Shown: piece after piece, positions 50,592-57,566 of the stretch
Layout: each line of letters begins with the position of its first letter
How positions within the stretch are numbered: the first letter of the stretch is position 1
Source of the DNA: Cymbomonas tetramitiformis
Lineage: Eukaryota; Chlorophyta; Pyramimonadophyceae; Pyramimonadales; Pyramimonadaceae
NCBI GenBank assembly: GCA_001247695.2
Contig: LGRX02024668.1
Location: forward strand, 1-57,566
Direction: 5' to 3'
Length of the DNA: 57,566 nucleotides
The notes under the pieces: model-generated
Databases searched by the model: none
Told to the model about the DNA's origin: nothing
The model's input: only the letters and a program-made list of their open reading frames with translations
Translations under genes and position numbers: made by a program

Positions 50592-50746
50592 GGTGTCAGA
50601 TGTGGAAATGACAGATGCTATGAATTGTCTGACTACCGAAGTCGATATCGGAGATGGCGCTGGTGACAGTGAAGAAGTCATAGTAGTCGAACCATATCGG
50701 TGATGACACAGATGACGATGACACTGTCGGCGTGCCAAATCCAGCA
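50592..50746 (-). repeat. Copia 5' LTR, second part
   Basis: 155 bp continuing the LTR interrupted at 43913; 138 + 155 equals the 293 bp of the intact LTR. It is followed by the target duplication ATATT. Confidence 0.9.
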
Positions 50747-50751
50747 ATATT

Positions 50752-51499
50752 CGAACGTCACTGCGCCTTATACACTGTATCAGAAACAAGTATACGCTGC
50801 TTGCACTCGGGTATGTTCTTGTTCTCGCCTGAGGGATAGAATACCACTGTCAAGGTCCTATGGACCGGAAATATGGCACGGCTGTTATTGAACTGTAACA
50901 ACAACGTGTAAGTATCGGTGGATATGAGTGCAGCAACCTGGTAACCAGAAGTGCGTGCTTGAGCTCAATGCTCCTCATATACTCTAGTACTCTCACGTGT
51001 CGCACGTGTTACCACCATCGAGTTGTGAACTCGAGAGCACTAGGTGAACTTGACGCATCGGCTAAACAATATAGCCATTGATGCTCGCATGTTGTTCAGT
51101 GCATGCTTGAAGCGAAGACGCGTCTTGACAGAACAATTCAGTTCTTGAAGACTTGCCTTGCTTCGCCATCTCGATGCAATATACTTGGCTTCTCGATGAC
51201 AGATGTCACTCACCTTAGGTGGATGACAGACATACTGATTGTACATGTCATAGTCGACCGTACTGACAATACTTGACGACTGTATGTCATTATAACATAT
51301 GACATGACATGACATGGCATGACAGGTATGACTGGTATGCCACGTATGACATGTATGGCACATATGGCATCGGTCATATCCCTGACACGATACGCGCTGC
51401 ATCTAACCATCTAGCATTGGAAAAATGTCGTAGTGTAGGCCAGTAAGTGTCGAGGTCCGCCCAAGAAATGCGGTAAGAAACACCATAACACTAAAGAGG
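50752..51499. other. Flanking spacer right of the copia element
   Basis: No convincing gene. An imperfect GACAT/GGCAT pentamer array lies at 51298-51370 (ATGACATGACATGACATGGC). Confidence 0.45.
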
Positions 51500-51917
51500 G
51501 TAAAGAACCAAATGGCTGGATTTGACACTGTGACACCCGAAACTGTCACATGTCACTTCCTATAGTAGGCTGGGTGACCGTCACCAGTAGACGGGAAACA
51601 CCCGTTAGGTATTTATGTTATCTCTTTCTTTATCAAGACGCTTTTACCGTTCTGATATCGTAACCCTTAACTCAGGGTTTATCTCTCTAGTTAGATATAT
51701 ATTTACGCCGAACTATATATCCACCAGGTTTGGCCCCACTTGCGTTTTATTTAGCCACTGCGAGATTGCCACTATGAGTGGCTAAGCTCGGACACCTGGG
51801 ATGGAGTGAGGCGCTCCGCGCGTGAGAACGCCGGCAGCCACGGGTATGGCCTAAATTTTGTGGGTTGATTTACGGCACGCCGCAGCGCTTGGAGGGCATT
51901 TTTTCGGGCCATATCTC
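51500..51917 (+). mobile_element. Probable remnant of an LTR-retrotransposon 5' end (LTR end, PBS, leader)
   Basis: Features in the same order as in the gag-only element at 36640-36940: a GTGACAC...GTCAC palindromic patch, GGGTTTAT followed by TATATAT-type sequence, then TGGCCCCACTTGCG (51732) and a leader with GGCTAAGC. Overall identity is low, so this would be a related but different family. No downstream Gag is present; the satellite array begins at 51918. Confidence 0.35.
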
Positions 51918-54900
51918 AGGCCGGCTCTCAGGGTTCGGGTCTTACGCGTACGTGGGTCGCAAGGCTGAAAAAAACCGGACCGTCATAGAGATATGGCCAA
52001 TGAATCCAAACTCGGTCTCGTGGTGCCATGTGCATCGAAAACAATGTAGCACATGCCCTGAAGGGTCACTCGACCGCTGGGGTGGCTTGGAGCCCCATGG
52101 ATCCGCCGATTTCGAAGGGGGGCTAGGGCAGGATATCTCTATGACGGTCCACCCCCCAGAATTGGTGGGACGACAGGTAGGGTGCAGTTGGCGTGCTGTA
52201 GCGGCGTGTAGCTCGATGGCCAAGGCAAGATGCATGGTGGGGATGACGAAGGACATCAGGTGGGATGTGGGACTACCGCGCCTTGCCACATGGAGGCTCG
52301 GCACACCCCTAATTCTAGTGCAAAAGGTTGTTGATGTAGACCGTGGTAGGTGGGGGCATTGGAGGGGGTGTGGCCCGAGCATGGTTGCGCTGACGGAGCA
52401 GGGCGTAGCGAGCGAACCGCTTCGATTCGTGCGGCGCGCGAGGTGTCCCAACACACTAGAAGAGTGGCGAAATAATACTTTTGGGGTGGTTGGCGGGGGG
52501 GCAGGGTGGGGAGGTTCGAAATGCAGGCCGGCTCTCAGGGTTCGGGTCTTACGCGTACGTGGGTCGCAAGGCTGAAAAAAACCGGACCGTCATAGAGATA
52601 TGGCCAATGAATCCAAACTCGGTCTCGTGGTGCCATGTGCATCGAAAACAATGTAGCACATGCCCTGAAGGGTCACTCGACCGCTGGGGTGGCTTGGAGC
52701 CCCATGGATCCGCCGATTTCGAAGGGGGGCTAGGGCAGGATATCTCTATGACGGTCCACCCCCCAGAATTGGTGGGACGACAGGTAGGGTGCAGTTGGCG
52801 TGCTGTAGCGGCGTGTAGCTCGATGGCCAAGGCAAGATGCATGGTGGGGATGGCGAAGGACATCAGGTGGGATGTGGGACTACCGCGCCTTGCCACATGA
52901 AGGCTCGGCACACCCCTAATTCTAGTGCAAAAGGTTGTTGATGTAGACTGTGGTAGGTGGGGGCATTGGAGGGGGTGTGACCCGAGCATGGTTGTGCTGA
53001 CGGAGCAGGGCGTAGCGAGCGAACCGCTTCGATTCGTGCGGCGCGCGAGGTGTCCCAACACACTAGAAGAGTGGCGAAATAATACTTTTGGGGTGGTTGG
53101 CGGGGGGCAGGGTGGGGAGGTTCGAAATGCAGGCCGGCTCTCAGGGTTCGGGTCTTACGCGTACGTGGGTCGCAAGGCTGAAAAAACCGGACCGTCATAG
53201 AGATATGGCCAATGAATCCAAACTCGGTCTCGTGGTGCCATGTGCATCGAAAACAATGTAACACATGCCCTGAAGGGTCACTCGGCCGCTGGGGTGGCTT
53301 GGAGCCCCATGGATCCGCCGATTTCGAAGGGGGCTAGGGCAGGATATCTCTATGACGGTCCACCCCCCAGAATTGGTGGGACGACAGGTAGGGTGCAGTT
53401 GGCGTGCTGTAGCGGCGTGTAGCTCGATGGCCAAGGCAAGATGCATGGTGGAGATGACGAAGGACAGCAGGTGGGATGTGGGACTACCGCGCCTTGCCAC
53501 ATGGAGGCTCGGCACACCCCTAATTCTAGTGCAAAACGTTATTGATGTAGACCGTGGTAGGTGGGGGCATTGGAGGGGGTGTGGCCCGAGCATGGTTGCG
53601 CTGACGGAGCAGGGCGTAGCGAGCGAACCGCTTCGATTCGTGCGGCGCGCGAGGTGTCCCAACACACTAGAAGAGTGGCGAAATAGTACTTTTGGGGTGG
53701 TTGGCGGGGGGGCAGGGTGGGGAGGTTCGAAATGCAGGCCGGCTCTCAGGGTTCGGGTCTTACGCGTACGTGGGTCGTAAGGCTGAAAAAAACCGGACCG
53801 TCATAGATATATGGCCAATAAATCCAAACTCGGTCTCGTGGTGCCATGTGCATCGAAAACAATGTAGCACATGCCCTGAAGGGTCGTCACTCGACCGCTG
53901 GGGTGGCTTGGAGCCCCATGGATCCGCCGATTTCGAAGGGGGGCTAGGGCAGGATATCTCTATGACGGTCCACCCCCCAGAATTGGTGGAGGTAGGGTGC
54001 AGTTGGCGTGCTGTAGCGGCGTGTAGCTCGATGGCCAAGGCAAGATGCATGGTGGGGATGACGAAGGACATCAGGTGGGATGTGGGACTACCGCGCCTTG
54101 CCACATGGAGGCTCGGCACACCCCTAATTCTAGTGCAAAAGGTTGTTGATGTAGACCGTGGTAGGCGGTGGGGGCATTGGAGGGGGTGTGGCCCGAGCAT
54201 GGTTGCGCTGACGGAGCAGGGCGTAGCGAGCGAACCGCTTCGATTCGTGCGGCGCGCGAGGTGTCCCAACACACTAGAAGAGTGGCGAAATAGTACTTTT
54301 GGGGTGGTTGGCGGGGGGGCAGGGTGGGGTGGTTCGAAATGCAGGCCGGCTCTCAGGGTTCGGGTCTTACGCGTACGTGGGTCGCAAGGCTGAAAAAAAC
54401 CGGACCGTCATAGAGATATGGCCAATGAATCCAAACTCGGTCTCGTGGTGCCATGTGCATCAAAAACAATGTAACACATGCCCTGAAGGGTCACTCGACC
54501 GCTGGGGTGGCTTGGAGCCCCATGGATCCGCCGATTTCGAAGGGGGGCTAGGGCAGGATATCTCTATGACGGTCCACCCCGCAGAATTGGTGGGACGACA
54601 GGTAGGGTGCAGTTGGCGTGCTGTAGCGGCGTGTAGCTCGATGGCCAAGGCAAGATGCATGGTGGGGATGACGAAGGACATCAGGTGGGATGTGGGACTA
54701 CCGCGCCTTGCCACATGAAGGCTCGGCACACCCCTAATTCTAGTGCAAAAGGTTGTTGATGTAGACTGTGGTAGGTGGGGGCATTGTTGGAGGGGGTGTG
54801 GCCCGAGCATGGTTGCGCTGACGGAGCAGGGCGTAGCGAGCGAACCGCTTCGATTCGTGCGGCGCGCGAGGTGTCCCAACACACTAGAAGAGTGGCGAAA

Positions 54901-55327
54901 TAATACTTTTGGGGTGGTTGGCGGGGGGGCAGGGTGGGGAGGTTCGAAATGCAGGCCGGCTCTCGGGGTTCGGGTCTTACGCGTACGTGGGTCGCAAGGC
55001 TGAAAAAAACCGGACCGTCATAGAGATATGGCCAATGAATCCAAACTCGGTCTCGTGGTGCCATGTGCATCGAAAACAATGTAACACATGCCCTGAAGGG
55101 TCACTCGACCGCTGGGGTGGCTTGGAGCCACATGGATCCGCCGATTTCGAAGGGGGGCTAGGGCAGGATATCTCTATGACGGTCCACCCCCCAGAATTGG
55201 TGGGACGACAGGTAGGGTGCAGTTGGCGTACTGTAGCGGCGTGTAGCTCGATGGCCAAGGCAAGATGCATGGTGGGGATGACGAAGGACATCAGGTGGGA
55301 TGTGGGACTACCGCGCCTTGCCACATG
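51918..55327. repeat. 607-bp satellite array, about 5.6 copies
   Basis: The unit start AGGCCGGCTCTCAGGGTTCG occurs at 51918, 52525, 53131, 53736, 54343 and 54953 (steps of 607, 606, 605, 607 and 610). Copies differ by a few substitutions and 1-7-base indels each. The sixth copy stops at CCTTGCCACATG (about 55327). Open frames of 130-230 aa occur on both strands within the units, but the unit length is not a multiple of three and frames break at the indels, so I do not treat them as genes. Confidence 0.9.
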
Positions 55328-55835
55328 GTAGCACTTCACTTGTGTCGCATGATCTTTTATTTTTGTCGCACCATGCGACATATCAATTATATTCTGGGAC
55401 GACAAAACTGAGTACGGGACTCATTATTGTCGCAGTGCGACAAACAGGGAGTAGGGGGCTCATTATTGTCGCAGCGACAAAAAGGAGACTGATATTTACG
55501 GACAGATAATTTTCGGAAACTTACAGCAGATTCGGGTGTGAGGAAATTATACCCAAGTTTACGGAACTATGCACACAGGCTGGCAATAATTAATTTTAAG
55601 AAACAGGTGTTCACTATTGGGCAAGCCTGGAAGGAAAGACGCGGGACCACAAGCACAGATTTTCAGGAATCACACGTTATGAATCAGACGCGGGACCACA
55701 AAATGCAAAATACAGTAATGACAAAAAAGTTACTGCTATTAATTATGCACAGCGGTGCAAAAGTATCAGCTCAGGAAAGAGGTTCCAGCTATGGTCCTAT
55801 CAAAGCTATCGAGCTTGCACTGGCAGGTGTTGCTC
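55328..55835. other. AT-rich junction with repeated TGTCGCA / TGCGACA words
   Basis: TGTCGCA or its complement occurs at least six times between 55337 and 55475, twice as ATTATTGTCGCAGTGCGACA-like hairpins. This abruptly follows the truncated satellite unit and may be the subterminal region of the element that encodes the MULE transposase to the right. No gene. Confidence 0.45.
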
Positions 55836-57566
55836 TCACTTTGCAGCTTCTGCTGCTATTTTCTGTCGCATAGTCCTCGGACGGTTGGCGGGGAAGGCAT
55901 CCTCGTTCAAGGTAAAGATGTCAAGCCCTTCCCGAAGGTGATACCCAGCCAAGATGTGCGGGCAGCACTTGCAATGCCAGAACCACTTGCAAGAGCAAGC
56001 ATCCCCATCCAGTGGGCAAGAAGGATCGTCCACGTTGAAAGTGAGCTCGACGATGTCATCGGAGTACTTACGGATGATGTCGAGGCTTCGGAAGAAGTTG
56101 CGGGGATTTTCCCCGCGAACCAGTTGACGAAACTTGGTCACACGTAGGTCAGTGAGCAGTTTGCCGGACGGGGTCTTATTCATGTAGATGAAGTCGATGC
56201 CATGGATGCGGGTGGGGTACAAATAGAAGTTGGAATTGTCAGCATCAGGGCAAACTAGCTCGCATGCCATATTCAGGAAGGGGATGGGATAGTTCCCGGT
56301 AAGGCCGTGAGAGAAGGTCTCCTTGTTCTTGAAGGCACGGGAATTCAGTAACGCCGGAACCGATTGTGAGAGAGTTTGGTAGTGGGTGGCATTTATAGGA
56401 ACTAGTCGGCGGTCCTCACGATGCCCGCGTTCATCGGACTGCATGTCGGGCTTAATCCCGGGAATGGTGCTAGCTCCCCGAAAGAACATGATGTGCTCCC
56501 CGTGCGTAAAGTTGCGTACGGACACTATGAACTCAGTGAGGCCTAGCAGGTCCCATTCCCGTTTAGCAACGTCGGCGATAACCTTACGCATCTCGAGAGT
56601 GAGAGCACCCTCAAAAATCAGTCGATCGTCAATGATCTGATCCCGTAAGTCCTCGGGGACATGCCTGCGCGCAGAAATCAATCACCTTAGTGACAGAAAT
56701 TGCAATAACTAGCAGCCATGTAGCACTGACAGGAACATATAGTACACAACAACAATAAAACTTACACAAATTCGACATGCTAAATCAAACAAATACTAAC
56801 AGAAGCTATCAAAAGTGTGTAACCAACAGGACTTACCACCGGTCTCGACGCGCCCCATTCCGGAGCTAACGCCGGCCGTCCATGGCGGGGATGGAACACA
56901 GGGGCGCGGTCCCACGGCCGGACCGGCGGAGTTGCGCCCCATTAGAGTGTGTTCGCCCGGGCTTTATATCCATGGTTACACACACAACACGGCAGATAGG
57001 CAACATATTAACAGGAGCATGAGAGCGGGAACTTACTCATGGACTTTTTCGATGTATTTTCGTCGAACGTGTTCGACATCTTTCAGGGACACCAGGCACT
57101 CAAGACTGCCAGGATTGTCGATATTGTTGGCGGCGGCAGTCAGAGACCGCATGTTGTCGCCACACACGATGGAGATCGGTAGGTCGATGGCAAAGGCGAT
57201 CTTTGCATACTTCATGAGAGCTCGAAGGCCAACCTCGTAGGAAAAAGTAGATTCGCTCTTGGTGATGACATACATGTAAAGATAGAAAGACTGCCGCGGG
57301 CAGTTGCGGGTGTCGTCCATCGTTCTCCACAAGTGAGGCTTCTCGAAAGTGACACCGTCGGTGCCCATATCAATACGTACGTAGTCGGATTGTGTCTTCC
57401 CAAATGAAGCATCGGCTTTGACGGTGAAAACGTTATGAGGAGCATGGCTGGCGTATTCTCGTCGAATGTTTTCTCCCAAAACCAGATTGGTCATGGCGAT
57501 TGCGGGGCCAAACTGATCACTCCTGACAGAACGTGCAAACGAACAAAGGGAAGTCAGTAACATAAT
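55836..57566 (-). CDS. Mutator-like (MULE) transposase with SWIM zinc finger, partial
   Basis: Two exons, 57037-57566 (running off the right edge) and 55836-56664, are joined by a 372-bp intron with consensus sites (GA|GTAAGT at 57036; GCGCAG|GCATG at 56665) that preserve the frame. The first exon has SFYLYMYVITKSESTFSYEV and DLPISIVCGDNMRSLTAAAN (the catalytic-core region with the Asp of the 'D...A...' box), then LVSLKDVEHVRRKYIEKV. The second exon ends with CSCKWFWHCKCCPHILAGYH, a SWIM zinc finger (C-x-C-x(n)-C-x-H), usual at the C-terminus of MULE transposases. The last residues (RQKIAAEAAK) end at a stop at 55836. Confidence 0.7.

Larger units (their letters stand above)
21265..50751 (-). 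mobile_element. Ty1/copia-type LTR retrotransposon with five nested insertions
   Basis: Two 293-bp LTRs starting TGTGAGAAC and ending AATCCAGCA (plus-strand view; TG..CA on both strands) lie at 21270-21562 and at 43776-43913 plus 50592-50746. The element is flanked by the 5-bp duplication ATATT (21265-21269 and 50747-50751). On the minus strand the order is Gag, protease, integrase, reverse transcriptase, RNase H, the Ty1/copia order. Removing the five insertions (23920-28193; about 31535-36212; 36546-40100; 42314-43084; 43914-50588) leaves about 9.5 kb. A purine-rich tract (rc of 21563-21572, GAGGTGGTG) abuts the downstream LTR and fits a polypurine tract. I could not match a primer-binding site with confidence. 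Confidence 0.85.

Noticed and set aside
21270..50746. The two 293-bp repeats as unrelated solo LTRs
   Set aside because: The outer flanks carry the same 5-bp ATATT and the DNA between holds gag-pol in the right order and strand, so they are the two LTRs of one element.
51865..55405. Repeated 130-230-aa ORFs on both strands of the satellite
   Set aside because: They recur only because the 607-bp unit recurs, break at indels, and the unit is not a multiple of three.

Overview
The window is nuclear DNA from a eukaryote with spliceosomal introns and a genome crowded with transposable elements. Short GT-AG introns (82-105 bp) restore reading frames in several transposase genes, and there are almost no ordinary housekeeping genes. 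GC-rich gene blocks alternate with AT-rich, microsatellite-bearing spacers. The element mix (CACTA/Tnp2, Mutator-like, pogo-like, Ty1/copia, an endonuclease-bearing non-LTR element, and a transposase family I associate with uncharacterised sponge and cnidarian proteins) would suit an alga, another protist or an early-branching multicellular eukaryote. I cannot name the species.

Left region (1-14950, nearly all minus strand). The left edge holds a CACTA (EnSpm) Tnp2-type transposase in several exons, running off the window and carrying one frameshift. Upstream of it on the same strand lie a proline-rich unknown protein, two MYND zinc-finger proteins that share a duplicated 3' module, and two OTU-protease-like genes. 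The larger OTU gene is preceded by a 63-bp coding minisatellite. These may be cargo of one large CACTA-type element or a host cluster beside it.

Middle-left (14950-21270). Sparse: one acidic/Ser-Ala-rich hypothetical gene, one Gln-rich gene broken by a frameshift at a T run, and a 2-kb AT-rich spacer with (GT)n, (TTG)n and (TTTGC)n arrays.

Centre (21270-50746): a 29.5-kb nest of transposons. The outermost element is a minus-strand Ty1/copia retrotransposon with 293-bp LTRs (five differences by my count) and a 5-bp target duplication ATATT. Five insertions split it, four of them with clear target-site duplications. They are: (1) a 4.3-kb non-LTR type insertion (14-bp TSD) encoding chromo-like, PCIF1-like methyltransferase, RNase H and zinc-finger plus REL-type endonuclease regions but no reverse transcriptase; (2) a foldback element with long inverted arms, itself carrying an apparently intact pogo-like transposon (TA TSD); (3) a 3.6-kb gag-only LTR element (TSD AGGTC); (4) a 0.77-kb hAT-like MITE (8-10-bp TSD) inside the Gag gene; (5) a 6.7-kb TIR transposon (TAA TSD) inside the right LTR, with an unusual split DDE-like transposase and a SAM-domain protein. 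The uninterrupted left LTR serves as the empty-site control for this last element.

Right region (50747-57566). A fragment resembling an LTR-retrotransposon 5' leader, then 5.6 copies of a 607-bp satellite cut off mid-unit, then a Mutator-like (SWIM zinc-finger) transposase gene running off the right edge.
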